Positions 9,424 through 20,523 of a stretch of DNA of 64,000 nucleotides are shown here, piece after piece. The notes under the pieces were generated by a model, which ran no database searches, was not told where the DNA came from, and was given only the letters and a program-made list of their open reading frames with translations. The position numbers and the translations under genes are program-made. The stretch is from assembly GCF_017603965.1 (NCBI RefSeq), contig NZ_CP071955.1, positions 3,410,001 through 3,474,000 on the forward strand, given 5' to 3'. This DNA comes from Xanthomonas fragariae (GTDB lineage Bacteria; Pseudomonadota; Gammaproteobacteria; Xanthomonadales; Xanthomonadaceae). The stretch's first letter is position 1. Each line of letters starts with the position of its first letter.

Positions 9424-9994
9424 ATTGACTCTCCGTATGGTTCAGCGCGGCGGCACCGGTGCGGTGCCGTCGAGATCCGCTTTGCAGCGGTCGCGTTGGA
9501 CCCTAGCAGGGGCATTGCGACGGGAGCTATAGCGATTCCGGCAGGCCTGCCAGCGGTGCGCAATAGCGGGCGCTACCTTGCAAGGGAAGCGTGCGCCAGT
9601 CCTCAATTCGCGACCGTTATCGGCGCTTGGCGGCATGTACCATTCAGAAATGCACGGGCGCGAGGCAAGGGGATGGAGCATTGCCACAAGCGTGGGGATG
9701 ATCGGCGCCGCGCCAGGCAGCGCAGCGGATATCGAACCGGCGCTGCGCGCCTACCGCGACGTCAACCGGGCCGGTGGCCAGGCTCATGGGCTTCGAGCCG
9801 TCGGCCGAAACGCTGTTCGGCTTTACCGTGCGCAAGATTCGCGAGGGAGTGATGACGCTCACCATATGCGTGGGCTACGACGGCGAGCTTGCCGAGTTGG
9901 ATGCCCGGCCCGGCTACACTGCGTTGCAGACGGGGCTCTCACCGACGCTGTACTAACGTGCCGGCGTCATCCACATCCACCAGAGTCTTCGCCC
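9424..9994. other. Intergenic stretch without a recognised gene
   Basis: This 570-bp region separates the divergent GH12 gene and the small gene at 9995. It holds the GH12 upstream region. A short plus-strand frame at 9774-9956 with an FGFTVRKIREGVMTLTICVGYDG segment has some protein-like composition and could be a decayed gene tail, but I do not recognise it and no full-length partner is visible. Confidence 0.4.
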
Positions 9995-10333
9995 ATGCCT
10001 GTCAACTATTCGATCAGCCTGCCCGACCCCAAGCTCGCCCGCGGCGGCGACCCGAGCGTGAGCTTCAGCGCCCACGGTGCCGACGCCTTTGCCGAGCAGT
10101 TGCAGGCCGCCCTGCGTGATCCGTCCTGGTTCGATCGCTGGCGCCAGTTGCAGGCCAACCCGGACGCAGTCGACCCGAGCCTGGGAGTGACCGATCCGTC
10201 GGCCACGGTGACCGGTAAGCAGGGCGACCTGCGTATCGATCTGGTTGCCATCACCAGCATTCCCGGCGAGCTGCTCAAGCAGCGCATGCAGGTGCTGGCC
10301 GGACATCATTGGGAATTGCGCGACGTGCGCTGA
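9995..10333 (+). CDS. Conserved-looking hypothetical protein, 112 residues
   Basis: A frame from ATG 9995 to TGA 10333 encodes MPVNYSISLPDPKLARG and ends HHWELRDVR. The composition is that of a soluble small protein with no membrane segment or signal peptide; the N-terminal part is rich in Pro and Gly, and a helical WFDRWRQLQ segment lies in the middle. The codon use looks native. I do not recognise the family. The frame is open further upstream, but that part overlaps unrelated sequence. Confidence 0.6.
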   Translation: MPVNYSISLPDPKLARGGDPSVSFSAHGADAFAEQLQAALRDPSWFDRWRQLQANPDAVDPSLGVTDPSATVTGKQGDLRIDLVAITSIPGELLKQRMQVLAGHHWELRDVR

Positions 10334-10386
10334 ATACTGCACCCTGCACCCAGTCCCACGCATTCCAACCACGCACTCAACCAAGA

Positions 10387-11217
10387 TCAACCACGCAATG
10401 CGGCAGCGTGCTGCGCAATGTGCTGGCCGATAAAACTGGCGATGAAGTAATAACTGTGGTCATAACCCGGCTGCAGCCGCACAGTGATCGGGTAACCAGC
10501 GGCTTTTGCCGCATCTTCGAACAACCAGGTTTTCAGCTGGTTTTCAAGAAATTCGTCAGCGTCGCCCTGATCGATCAACAGTGGCAAACGCTCCTGCGCC
10601 TGTGCGATCAGCGCAGTGGCATCGTAGGCTTTCCACGTTGCACGATCCGGCCCCAGATACTGGCCAAACGCTTTCTCACCCCATGGCACCTGGCTGGGCG
10701 CGAGAATCGGCGAGAACGCCGAGACGCTGCGATAGCGTCCCGGATTCTTCAAGGCGATGATCAAGGCTCCATGCCCACCCATCGAATGGCCGCTGATCGC
10801 CCGCGTACCGGTGGTGGCGAAATGGGCTTCGATCAACGCCGGTAATTCTTTCACCACATAGTCGTACATGCGGTAATGCGCCGCCCATGGCTGTTCGGTG
10901 GCGTCCACGTAGAAGCCAGCGCCCTTGCCGATGTCGTTGCCGTCCGCATCGGCCACATCGTCGCCACGCGGGCTGGTGTCGGGCGCAACAAGAATCACGC
11001 CATGCTCGGCCGCATACCGCTGCGCACCGGCCTTGTTGATGAAGTTCTGTTCGGTGCAGGTCAGCCCGCTCAGCCAGTACAGCACCGGCAACCGGCCATC
11101 GGCCGCTTGCGGCGGCAGATACACACCGACCTGCATGCTGCAGTTCAAGCTCTGCGAGTGATGCCGATAGACGTCTTGCCAGCCGCCGAAGCAGGCGCGG
11201 CGTTCGATACGTTCCAT
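10387..11217 (-). CDS. fghA: S-formylglutathione hydrolase
   Basis: The 276-residue alpha/beta hydrolase belongs to the esterase D family. The nucleophile elbow GHSMGGHGALI is at about residues 147-157, an acidic segment IDQGDADEFLENQL follows at about 220-235, and the catalytic His is in YDHSYYFI. It converts S-formylglutathione to formate and glutathione, the last step of glutathione-dependent formaldehyde removal. It follows adhC in the same direction and is in the frmR-adhC-fghA order, consistent with one transcription unit. Confidence 0.95.
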   Translation of the reverse strand: MERIERRACFGGWQDVYRHHSQSLNCSMQVGVYLPPQAADGRLPVLYWLSGLTCTEQNFINKAGAQRYAAEHGVILVAPDTSPRGDDVADADGNDIGKGAGFYVDATEQPWAAHYRMYDYVVKELPALIEAHFATTGTRAISGHSMGGHGALIIALKNPGRYRSVSAFSPILAPSQVPWGEKAFGQYLGPDRATWKAYDATALIAQAQERLPLLIDQGDADEFLENQLKTWLFEDAAKAAGYPITVRLQPGYDHSYYFIASFIGQHIAQHAAALRG

Positions 11218-11400
11218 GAGATTCCTTCGATATAAACTGCGGCAGGCAATGCATGCCGGCCGTCTTGAAAACTTTCTGCACCTCCACGCGCAACACCGCT
11301 GTCTACCGAAGGATGAATCGACACGCTTGTCATGATGCCCCTCCCGGAGGACGGGTACCGCGTGCGCGGGAACGGCCGCGTGCAGAGCCTGGCCGTACGG

Positions 11401-12576
<1,176 letters not shown>

Positions 12577-12852
12577 TCATTTGAGGTAGGACCGCACCAG
12601 GCCGAGCAACGCCTGCATCCGTTCGGCGCGTTGGGCAGCGGACGCGGCGGCATGCCCGACGTCTTCTCGGATATGCGCCTCAAGCACCTGCGACATCAGC
12701 CCATTGACGGCCCCGCGGATCGCGGCGATCTGCTGCAAGACAGGTGCACAGTCTGCGCCCGCCTCCAGTGCACGCTCAAGCGCATCGCACTGCCCGCGCA
12801 GGCGACGCACGCGCGATAGCGCTCGCTTTTTCTCCTGCGGCGAATGCAGCAT
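12577..12852 (-). CDS. frmR: FrmR-type formaldehyde-sensing repressor
   Basis: The 91-residue protein is a CsoR/RcnR/FrmR-family helical repressor: RVRRLRGQCDALERAL, then a conserved cysteine at residue 35 (AGADCAPVLQQI), the position that reacts with formaldehyde in FrmR. The start MLHSPQEKK at 12852 lies 16 bp downstream of a near-perfect family operator (12868-12884), so it should repress its own operon with adhC and fghA. The Pro found at position 2 in E. coli FrmR is not present here, so sensing details may differ. Confidence 0.88.
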   Translation of the reverse strand: MLHSPQEKKRALSRVRRLRGQCDALERALEAGADCAPVLQQIAAIRGAVNGLMSQVLEAHIREDVGHAAASAAQRAERMQALLGLVRSYLK

Positions 12853-12867
12853 GACGGCTCCGGGCAG

Positions 12868-12884
12868 ATACTGGGGGGCAGTAT
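12868..12884 (-). promoter_or_regulatory. FrmR/RcnR-type operator
   Basis: ATACTGGGGGGCAGTAT matches the TACT-G6-N-AGTA operator form used by RcnR/FrmR relatives. It is 16 bp upstream of the frmR start and ends 7 bp from the TCA duplication at the edge of MITE copy 2. Confidence 0.8.
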
Positions 12885-12893
12885 ATGGATTCA

Positions 12894-13035
12894 GAGCGGC
12901 TAACAAAACGTAGCGAGCAGTCGTCAGGTGGGTGCTCACGGCGCGTAGCAACCGGAGTGTACGCGTGGTACATGCCGATTCCGAGCACCGGCCGCGCCCG
13001 TCTGGCGGTGAGCGCAGTCGTTTTGTTAACCGCTC
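12894..13035. repeat. MITE copy 2 (142 bp) with TCA target duplication
   Basis: GAGCGGCTAACAAAACG at the left end is mirrored by CGTTTTGTTAACCGCTC at the right. TCA flanks both ends (12891-12893 and 13036-13038). It lies directly upstream of the frmR operator and must supply or displace part of that promoter. The remaining 13036-13296 has no gene. Confidence 0.92.
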
Positions 13036-13296
13036 TCAAACGGAAAAAGCGATGGGCGAGGTTGCCGGATGCAGCATCGGTTGGTTGTGCAGGGCAATGA
13101 GATGCATACGCGTGCAGCGCGTGAGGACAGATCTGGCGAGCGGGTAACCTGCCTCACTGGGAACGGCGACATGCCGGTGTTGGAGATCGCCGAATCAGAG
13201 GCCCGGCCCCCGCCGACGACCTTGCTACAGGCGACACCGTACTGCAGTGGCGTTGCGAATCGGGGCAGCGGCTTCAGGGACACCAAGCAACCACTT

Positions 13297-16200
13297 CTAC
13301 CCCTCATCCTCATCCATAGGCATGCTTTCCGACACCGGCAGTTCGATCGTGCAGCGCACGCCGTCCGGCCCCAGCACGTAGGTGGTGTCGGCCTGTAACT
13401 GATATGGCAGCGCGCGTTCAATCAACTCGCGGCCATAACCCGAGCCTTGCAGGGTGACCCCAGGCGCCGGCATCGACACACCGGTCTCGTTCCATTCGAT
13501 GCGCAAACGCGTTCCGTTGCTGGTGCGCAGCAGGCACCAACGCACCTGCAGTCGGCCGTTGGGTTGTGCCAACGCGCCGTATTTGTTGGCGTTGGTCGCC
13601 AGCTCATGCAAGGCCAGCGCAAAGGTCTGCACGGTGCTGGAGCGCAGACGCACGCCGCTAGGTCCATCCAGCACCACCCGATCGCCGCGACCCTGCGCAT
13701 CGATCGCGCCCATGGCCGAAAGCTCGACGTGAATCAACTCATCGAACAGGATGCGATCGCCCTCGTTCAAACGCGATAGCAGCCCCTGCACACGTGCCAA
13801 TGCGTCCAGGCGGTCGTTGTAGATCAACGCCAACTCAGCGATATTTTTGCTGCTGCGTTGAGTGCGATTGAAGACAACGCGTACCACGCCCATCAAGTTG
13901 CGCGTGCGATGTTGCAGCTCTGCCAGCAGCACCTGCTGACGATCTTCCCATTGCCGGCGCCGGGTAACGTTCTGTCCGATCTTGAGATAGCCCAGCGGCT
14001 CGTCGCTGCCGTCGCGCAGCGGCCGTGTTGCGCCTTCGATAAACACGCGGCGGCCGCCCTTGCATTGATGCCAGCGGATATTCGGTGCAACCCCGGTGTA
14101 GCGCGCTTGTTCAAGCTCGCGTTGCGGTACTCCCGTCAGGCGGTCTTCGGCAACAAATGTCATCGCCACGTCCTGACCCACTGCTTCTTCGGCGGTCCAG
14201 CCGAACACCGCTTCGGCACCCGGCGGCCAGGTCTGGATGCGCCCTGTCGTGTCGGTGGTGAAGATCGCGTAGTCGAGCGCGCTTTCCAGAATCAGGTGAT
14301 GGCGCTCTTCGCTGTCGAGCAGCGCGCTCTGTGCACGTGCCCGTTCCACCGAGACCCAGGTGCGTTCGGCGGTTTCTTCGACCAGCCGGATCTCCCCGGC
14401 AGTCCAATCGCGCGCGGTGCGCTGATTGACGGCAAAGGTGGCAGCCAACTGTCCTTGCCTGATCAGCGGCACCACGATCAGCGCGCCGATCTCGTTGCCA
14501 AGATAGGTCGCACGCTGGTCGTCTGGCAGCTCCAGATCAGTGGCAGTGTCGCGTACCACCCAGGTGCGTGCGTCGATCAACCAGGGCATCGGCCAGTCGG
14601 ACAGCGCAACGCGGCGCGCGTGACTGGTTTCGCCGGGTTGATGCCAGTCGCGCTCGACCACGTATTGTTTTGCGTTGTCATCCACTTCCACGTAATAGGC
14701 GCGACCGGCATTCAAATGCTCGCCCAGCACACGCGCGGCCTTGCCCTGGATCGCTAACGGGTCGGCCAGCGGCCGTAACGCGTCGGAGAGTTTCAACAGG
14801 AACGCATTGCGATTTTGCACTTCGTGCAGTGCCGCTTCGGCCAATTTGCGATCGGTGACATCAAGTACGAACTCGAAACCGGTACCGTCGGGCAACAGCT
14901 TTGAAGCAAATAGCGCCCAGCGTTGTCTTCCGTCCTTGCACAGATACTCACGTTCGTACGGTGTGGTGCCGCCCTTGGTCTTGAGTTCGTTGAAAGCGTG
15001 CGCAGACAATGCGCTCGATGCGGGTGGGGTCAGTTTCTGCCAGGTCAACGCGCCTGCTTCGACATCCGCGCGGCTGTAGCCGGTCATCTTCAGGAACGCA
15101 TCGTTGGCATCGGTCATGCGACCGTCCATATCGAAGTAGGTTGCGCCCACGGTTTCGATGGTCAGCGCCGTGCGGAAACGCTCTTCGCTGGCACGCAGCT
15201 GTTCTTCGGCATGTTTTCTGTCGGTGATATCGCGAAAGTAAACCGACATGCCGCCATCGCTGGTGGGATAGATGCTGATGTCGGCCCAATGCCCGCGTAC
15301 CGGCGATGCCGCATCCACGCGTACCATCTGCCGCGTCTGCGCTGCCTGCAGATGCGCCTGATGCACCGCAGAGCCCAGCGTGTCGGGAAATTCATCCCAC
15401 AGCACCTTGCCAAGCAAGTCTTTGCGCGGACGCGCCCACAGCGCTTCGGCCTGACGATTGATGTAGGTAAAACGCCACTGCGCATCCACACCGTAGAACG
15501 CATCGGAAATACTTTCCAGAATCTCGCGGTTACGCTCGGCCAGCCGCCACAGCTCAGATTGCACGCGCCGTTGTTCGGTCACCTCCTGCACGACAGTCAG
15601 CCCGCCGATTACCTTGTCGCCATCGCGTAACGCAACAGCGGTGACCCGCTGCCAGCGCTCTGTCTCGCCGTCGATATGAAGAAAATCCATCGACAAGCTC
15701 ACGTCTTCGCCCCGCAACGCGCGCGCGCCGGGGAAGTCCCGTTGCGCTACCGGCCGACCCTGCTGATCGAAACCTTTCCACCGCCCGCCATGCACTTGGT
15801 CGTGCGAAGGAATGCGCTCGCCGAGCTGATCTTGCAGCTGCGGATTTTTATAGGTGAAGCGACCCTCCAGATCGAACAAGCCCACCCCAAGGGGAACCTG
15901 ATCGAGCACGTATGCCAGCCGCGACTCGCTGTTGCGCAGGCGCTCTTCGGCCTGTCTGCTTGCGGTGATGTCGACCGCCGTGCCCGACCATTCGGTAATG
16001 CGGCCATCTGCATCCAGCGCCGGCACCGCATCGGTCGCAATCCAGGCGATGGTGCCGTCTGCGCGGCGCACGCGATGCTCGAACACAATCGCGCTTTTGC
16101 TGTGGATGCCTGCGTCGATATTACGCTGCACCAGGCTTCGATCCTCTTCAGGGATGTAATCCATGATCCAGGAGCGATTTGGGCTGACCGTATCGGCCAG

Positions 16201-16875
16201 AAACCCATTTCCGGTCAGCGTGTGCATTTCGCCCCAGTCCGGGCTCATCCGATAATGCACTTCGGAACTCGACAACGACAGCGCCGCAAGCCGCGATTCG
16301 CTCGTGCGCAACGCACACTCGGCGCGTTGGCGCTCGACATAGTCGGCAGCTGTCCATGCCAGCAGTTCCAGCAGCCTCAGCGCGTGCTCCGCTGGCCGAT
16401 GCGGCACGGTGAACTGGGTCCCCAGCAATCCCAACAAGACACCGGCACGATTGAACAGCGGAGTGAACTGAGCAGCGCAAATACCACTGCACAGCGCCGC
16501 CTCGTCATCCGGCGTGCCCTTGAGCGGGATAAAGTTGTCGACATCTTCGATCACCAACTGGCGCCGTTCGCGGCGCACGGTATCGCAAATCGCTTGAAAT
16601 TGGTCCTCCAAGAACTGCTGCACGAACGGACTGCGTTCGTCGTGCCCGCGATACACCCGCAACTCCATGCCGCAGCTGTGCTCATCGACCAGCTGCAGGC
16701 AGCCGCGCTCGGTGCGCGCAAACGCGCAGGCAAGCGCGGTGATTTCCTCCAGCGCGACACGCGCATCGACCTGCGCCGCCAGCTTTACCTGTAGCGCATG
16801 CAGCCGGCGCATGCCGTCCAATTCCTCGCGCAATGTGGCGGCGTTCGCCAGGCGTTCGCCAGGCGTATTCTTCAT
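13297..16875 (-). CDS. Large multi-PAS/GAF sensor histidine kinase of the HWE type
   Basis: The 1192-residue protein starts with a GAF domain (about 40-190), continues with a series of PAS/PAC domains (about 205-680; motifs such as RRADGTIAWIATDAVP and YINRQAEALWARPRK), a second GAF domain (about 700-840), another PAS (about 850-975) and a C-terminal HWE/HisKA_2 kinase with the phospho-acceptor box ELQHRTRNLMGVVR and the N box HELATNANKYGALAQ. There is no membrane segment, so it senses a cytoplasmic signal. No response regulator is adjacent. MKNTPGER at 16875 is taken as start because the longer frame would need a TTG. Confidence 0.88.
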   Translation of the reverse strand: MKNTPGERLANAATLREELDGMRRLHALQVKLAAQVDARVALEEITALACAFARTERGCLQLVDEHSCGMELRVYRGHDERSPFVQQFLEDQFQAICDTVRRERRQLVIEDVDNFIPLKGTPDDEAALCSGICAAQFTPLFNRAGVLLGLLGTQFTVPHRPAEHALRLLELLAWTAADYVERQRAECALRTSESRLAALSLSSSEVHYRMSPDWGEMHTLTGNGFLADTVSPNRSWIMDYIPEEDRSLVQRNIDAGIHSKSAIVFEHRVRRADGTIAWIATDAVPALDADGRITEWSGTAVDITASRQAEERLRNSESRLAYVLDQVPLGVGLFDLEGRFTYKNPQLQDQLGERIPSHDQVHGGRWKGFDQQGRPVAQRDFPGARALRGEDVSLSMDFLHIDGETERWQRVTAVALRDGDKVIGGLTVVQEVTEQRRVQSELWRLAERNREILESISDAFYGVDAQWRFTYINRQAEALWARPRKDLLGKVLWDEFPDTLGSAVHQAHLQAAQTRQMVRVDAASPVRGHWADISIYPTSDGGMSVYFRDITDRKHAEEQLRASEERFRTALTIETVGATYFDMDGRMTDANDAFLKMTGYSRADVEAGALTWQKLTPPASSALSAHAFNELKTKGGTTPYEREYLCKDGRQRWALFASKLLPDGTGFEFVLDVTDRKLAEAALHEVQNRNAFLLKLSDALRPLADPLAIQGKAARVLGEHLNAGRAYYVEVDDNAKQYVVERDWHQPGETSHARRVALSDWPMPWLIDARTWVVRDTATDLELPDDQRATYLGNEIGALIVVPLIRQGQLAATFAVNQRTARDWTAGEIRLVEETAERTWVSVERARAQSALLDSEERHHLILESALDYAIFTTDTTGRIQTWPPGAEAVFGWTAEEAVGQDVAMTFVAEDRLTGVPQRELEQARYTGVAPNIRWHQCKGGRRVFIEGATRPLRDGSDEPLGYLKIGQNVTRRRQWEDRQQVLLAELQHRTRNLMGVVRVVFNRTQRSSKNIAELALIYNDRLDALARVQGLLSRLNEGDRILFDELIHVELSAMGAIDAQGRGDRVVLDGPSGVRLRSSTVQTFALALHELATNANKYGALAQPNGRLQVRWCLLRTSNGTRLRIEWNETGVSMPAPGVTLQGSGYGRELIERALPYQLQADTTYVLGPDGVRCTIELPVSESMPMDEDEG

Positions 16876-17224
16876 TTTGACCGGGTCTTTCCTGCGCAGA
16901 CCATTGTCGATATCTCGCAATGAGTGAGCGACAACAGTGCGTGATAGGTAGCGAAGAGGTTGTCAGCAGCGTGCTCGACACAGGCGTCAACAGCGGTGGC
17001 GGCTTCAACTCTGGATCGCAACCTGAGGTTATGCGCAACCCTAATAGACATTGCATGTTGCCTCTGGCGGTACGGCAGCAACGCTATCCGGCGCGCTAAA
17101 CGTAGCGAGCAATGGCCATGAGATACAAACCGCGCGCAGCAACCGCAGCGGTCGGATAGAGCATGCGGTAGTACGCAGCAACCACTCCGGCGTGGCGTAA
17201 GCGTAGCCGGTCCGACAGACGCCC
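16876..17224. other. Intergenic region with an IS30-end-like sequence
   Basis: This gap lies between the nagA stop and the kinase start. GGCGGCTTCAACTCTGGATC at about 17000-17019 differs by a two-base swap from the outer end of the IS30 element at 58747-59789. Weak similarity to the MITE (AAACGTAGCGAGCA at about 17098) follows. No gene is seen. Confidence 0.45.
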
Positions 17225-18379
17225 TTACTCGCGCTGGCCAGCCACCCAGGTAGCCAGCACTCGGATATCGGCATCCACCAGCACCAGATCGGCTTGATAG
17301 CCGGGTGCAATGCGACCGAGACGCTCACCCAGGCCGATGCATTGCGCAGGATACGTGGACGCCATGCGCGCGGCTTCGGCCAGATCAACACCCAGCCACT
17401 GCACGCTATTGCGTACGGCAGTGGCCATGTCCAATGCGGAACCGGCAAGTGCGCCGTCGGCATTGCGCACTACTCCGTCGACAGCAGTGATCGTCTCTGC
17501 GTAGAGATCGAAGCTGGGGCTGTCTGCGCCGACCATCGGCATGGCGTCGGTCACCAGCAGCAGCTTGCCCCGCGGCTTGGCTGCCAACGCCACACGCAGG
17601 CTGGCCGGATGCACGTGCACGCCGTCGACAATGATGCCGCACCACACGTTGGGATCTTCCAGCGCGGCGCCCACAGCATTGGGCTCACGCCCGGCCAGTT
17701 GCGACATTGCGTTGTACAGATGGGTAAAGCCGCTGACGCCGGCAGCAATACCATCTTGCGCCTGCTCATACGTGGCGGCAGTGTGGCCGGCAAACACAAT
17801 CGCGCCGCCAGCAACGAAGGCGCGAATATCGTCTAGCGGCACGCGCTCCGGCGCGAGGGTGATCAAGGTAACGCCATTATCCAGCGAGGTATCGACCGCA
17901 ATCTCGTGCGCGTCCGGCAAACGGAACTTGTGCGCGTCGTGCGTGCCCTTGCGGGCGGGGCTCAGATACGGGCCTTCCAGATGGATGCCGAGGACGCCGG
18001 GCACGCCTTGTGCGATGGCCTGGCGCGTGGCGGCGATGGCTTCAGCCATCACCTCGGCGGTGTCGCTGATCAGTGTGGGCAACAGGCCGGTGGTGCCGAA
18101 GCGGCGATGCGCGGCAGCGATCGTGGCCAATGTCTGTGGGTGGCGTGCGTTATTGAACAACACGCCGCCACCGCCATTGACCTGGATGTCGATAAAGCCT
18201 GGCAACAAGGTGGCGCCGCCCAGATCCAGGCGTGCGTGCGCCTGCGCAACGCGTGCATCCTCGGCCGGCACGATCGCCTGGATCTGCCTTCCAGCCAGCA
18301 GCACGACCAAACCATCCTGCACGCCATCGTCGGTGAGCACGCGTGCATTGCACAACGCTTGAATCGGGGAAGCATCCAT
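17225..18379 (-). CDS. nagA: N-acetylglucosamine-6-phosphate deacetylase
   Basis: The 384-residue amidohydrolase has the NagA signatures: LLPGFIDIQVNGGGG, HLEGPYLSPARKGTHD with the metal-binding Glu, FAGHTAATYEQ, GFTHLYNAMSQLAGRE and the catalytic Asp in VTDAMPMVG. It turns GlcNAc-6-P into GlcN-6-P, the substrate of the deaminase encoded just upstream. The ATG at 18379 lies 2 bp after the nagB-II stop, so the two are coupled. The cluster is nagQ-nagP-nagR-nagB-II-nagA on one strand. Confidence 0.95.
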   Translation of the reverse strand: MDASPIQALCNARVLTDDGVQDGLVVLLAGRQIQAIVPAEDARVAQAHARLDLGGATLLPGFIDIQVNGGGGVLFNNARHPQTLATIAAAHRRFGTTGLLPTLISDTAEVMAEAIAATRQAIAQGVPGVLGIHLEGPYLSPARKGTHDAHKFRLPDAHEIAVDTSLDNGVTLITLAPERVPLDDIRAFVAGGAIVFAGHTAATYEQAQDGIAAGVSGFTHLYNAMSQLAGREPNAVGAALEDPNVWCGIIVDGVHVHPASLRVALAAKPRGKLLLVTDAMPMVGADSPSFDLYAETITAVDGVVRNADGALAGSALDMATAVRNSVQWLGVDLAEAARMASTYPAQCIGLGERLGRIAPGYQADLVLVDADIRVLATWVAGQRE

Positions 18380-18381
18380 GT

Positions 18382-19410
18382 TCAAACCGTTTCCGTCACC
18401 TTGTTCAAATGCGGTGGCAAATCGGGATTATTGCCACGCTGCAGTGCCAATGCATTGATCGCGCGATAGAAGCTTTGCACGGTCAACAGCGGTGCGATGG
18501 CCGGATGTGCGGCATCGGCAAGCGGCAGATCGCCATCGGGCGCAGCCAGCCATACCTGCGCGCCACGGGCGCGGAATTCGGCAGCGAGTGAGCGTGTGCC
18601 GGCGCCGGTTTCGTCGGGCTGCGCAAACACCAGCACCGGGAAGCCAGGCCCCACAAGCGCCATCGGGCCGTGTTTGACCTCGGCCGAACTGTAGGCTTCG
18701 GCATGCAGGCCGCAGGTTTCCTTGAATTTCAATGCCGCTTCCTGCGCAGCGCCCAAGCCCAAACCGCGACCGAGCACGAACAGATTGTGCGCCGGCACCA
18801 GACCTGCGGTGAGGGCGGACCAATCCGCCTGCCAGGCGTTGCGCAACTGCTGCGGCAACGCATCGACCGCAGCGAGCAATGCCGGGTCGTTCTTCCACAC
18901 TGCGCCCAAGTGCAATACAGCAGCCAGCGAGGCGAGATAGCTCTTGGTGGCGGCGACGCTTTTTTCCGGGCCCGCGCCCAGCGGGATCACCACCTCGGCC
19001 AGTTGCGCCAGCGGCGAATCTTCCACGTTGACCAGTGCGACCACGCGCGCGCCGGCAGCTTTCGCGGCTTCGGCATTGCGCAACAGGTCCGGGCTCTTGC
19101 CCGATTGCGAAATCACAATGTACAGCGCACCACGCAGCTGCAGCGGCGATGCGTAGACCGAGCCCACCGACGGCGATGCCGACGCGGTGACGATGCCGAG
19201 CTGGGTTTCGAACAGATACTTGGCGTACGTAGCTGCATGATCGGAACTGCCGCGCGCGCAGGTCACCACGAACGGGGGCGGCGTATCGCGCAGCGACTGC
19301 GCAAGCGCAGCGATGGTGTCTGCGTTGCGCGCGAACTGGGCAGCGACCACGTCGGCGGTCTGCGCCGCTTCGCGGAACATCAAGGTCTCGGTTTCGGTGG
19401 GAAGGCTCAT
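18382..19410 (-). CDS. nagB-II: Glucosamine-6-phosphate deaminase of the SIS-domain type
   Basis: The 342-residue protein has two SIS domains (about 35-165 and 200-330) with the sugar-phosphate loops CARGSSDHAATYAKY and ISQSGKSPDLL and the second-domain motif EVKHGPMALVGPG. It resembles the isomerase half of GlmS but lacks the amidotransferase domain; in this gene setting it acts as the alternative deaminase NagB-II, producing fructose-6-P and ammonia. The start MSLPTETE at 19410 is 5 bp after the nagR stop. Confidence 0.92.
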   Translation of the reverse strand: MSLPTETETLMFREAAQTADVVAAQFARNADTIAALAQSLRDTPPPFVVTCARGSSDHAATYAKYLFETQLGIVTASASPSVGSVYASPLQLRGALYIVISQSGKSPDLLRNAEAAKAAGARVVALVNVEDSPLAQLAEVVIPLGAGPEKSVAATKSYLASLAAVLHLGAVWKNDPALLAAVDALPQQLRNAWQADWSALTAGLVPAHNLFVLGRGLGLGAAQEAALKFKETCGLHAEAYSSAEVKHGPMALVGPGFPVLVFAQPDETGAGTRSLAAEFRARGAQVWLAAPDGDLPLADAAHPAIAPLLTVQSFYRAINALALQRGNNPDLPPHLNKVTETV

Positions 19411-19415
19411 CGTGC

Positions 19416-20513
19416 TCAGGTGGATTCGGGGGGAAGGGATTGGACGGCCGGCGGTTGCGCCGGTGCAGTGGAACCGCGCACCACCAACTGCGGCACGAAA
19501 CCGCGGTTCTGCAACTGTGCGGGCTGATCGTCGTAGGCATCGCTGCGCAGCTGGCTGATCAGCAAACGCGCGGCATGCCGTGCGATGTCTTCGGTGGCCT
19601 GCTTGGCGGTGGTCAATGCAGGCCACGACTGCCGCGAAAACGGGCTGTCTTCGAAACCGGCAATCGACAACTGATACGGCACGTTCATGCCGGTGGATTT
19701 GGCCGCGGCCAATACGCCTGCGGCGATTTCATCGTTACTGCCGAAGATGGCGGTGGGCGGTTCGCGCAACGACAACAAGCGGCGCGCGCCACGGAACCCA
19801 TCGTCGAAGGTGTAATCGCCGGGAATCACCAGATGCTTGTTCAGGGCGATGCCATAATCCTTCAGCGCAGCTTCGTAGCCGGCGTAACGCTCGGCGCTGG
19901 AGCGATGCTGCGGGCCGCCCCACAAAAAGCCGATGCGTTGGTGGCCAAGCTGGATCAGATGCTCGGTGATCTCGTACGCCGCGTCGCGGTCGTCGATATA
20001 CACGCACGGGCCATCGCCGGGATCGTCGGTGGCCGCGATGATGCGCACGCTCTTGATGCCGCGCGCGGCCAGGCCCGCCAATAATTGCGGACGCTCGGAC
20101 ATCGGCGCGGTCAGCACCACGCCGGCCAGACGCGAGCGCTGCACCCACTCGGCGAGCTCTTCGGCCAGCAATGGCGAGGTGGAATCGCAGGGATGAATCT
20201 GCAGGCCAAAGCCGGTTTCGCGGCATGCGGCCAGCACGCCGTTCTGTATGCCGATGATGTGATACGGATTGGGGTTGTCGTACACCAGACCGATCACGAA
20301 CGGCGTGCCGCTGCGCAGATTGCGCGCGGACGGATCGGGCTCGTAGTCGAGATCGGCGATCACGCGCAGCACGCGCGCGCGCGTGGCCTGCATCACCGAT
20401 GGCTCGTTGTTGATCACGCGCGACACGGTCTTCAGCGAGACCTTTGCGCGCTCGGCGACGTCTTTGATGGTGGGCCTGCGCATGGGTGCACCTTGTTCGT
20501 CGGAACGCGTCAT
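19416..20513 (-). CDS. nagR: LacI-family repressor of the GlcNAc cluster
   Basis: The 365-residue regulator begins with a LacI helix-turn-helix and hinge (PTIKDVAERAKVSLKTVSRVINN, HTH plus hinge helix around residues 14-65), followed by a periplasmic-binding-like effector domain with the IFGSNDEIAAGVL segment. It lies between the transporter and the deaminase and most likely responds to a GlcNAc intermediate. The start at 20513 follows the nagP stop by 10 bp. Confidence 0.9.
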   Translation of the reverse strand: MTRSDEQGAPMRRPTIKDVAERAKVSLKTVSRVINNEPSVMQATRARVLRVIADLDYEPDPSARNLRSGTPFVIGLVYDNPNPYHIIGIQNGVLAACRETGFGLQIHPCDSTSPLLAEELAEWVQRSRLAGVVLTAPMSERPQLLAGLAARGIKSVRIIAATDDPGDGPCVYIDDRDAAYEITEHLIQLGHQRIGFLWGGPQHRSSAERYAGYEAALKDYGIALNKHLVIPGDYTFDDGFRGARRLLSLREPPTAIFGSNDEIAAGVLAAAKSTGMNVPYQLSIAGFEDSPFSRQSWPALTTAKQATEDIARHAARLLISQLRSDAYDDQPAQLQNRGFVPQLVVRGSTAPAQPPAVQSLPPEST

Positions 20514-20523
20514 GCCGGGTCGC

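Noticed and set aside
16876..16920. TTG start of the large kinase 15 codons upstream
   Set aside because: An ATG at 16875 with AGGAAAG upstream is a better start, and the extra residues add no domain.
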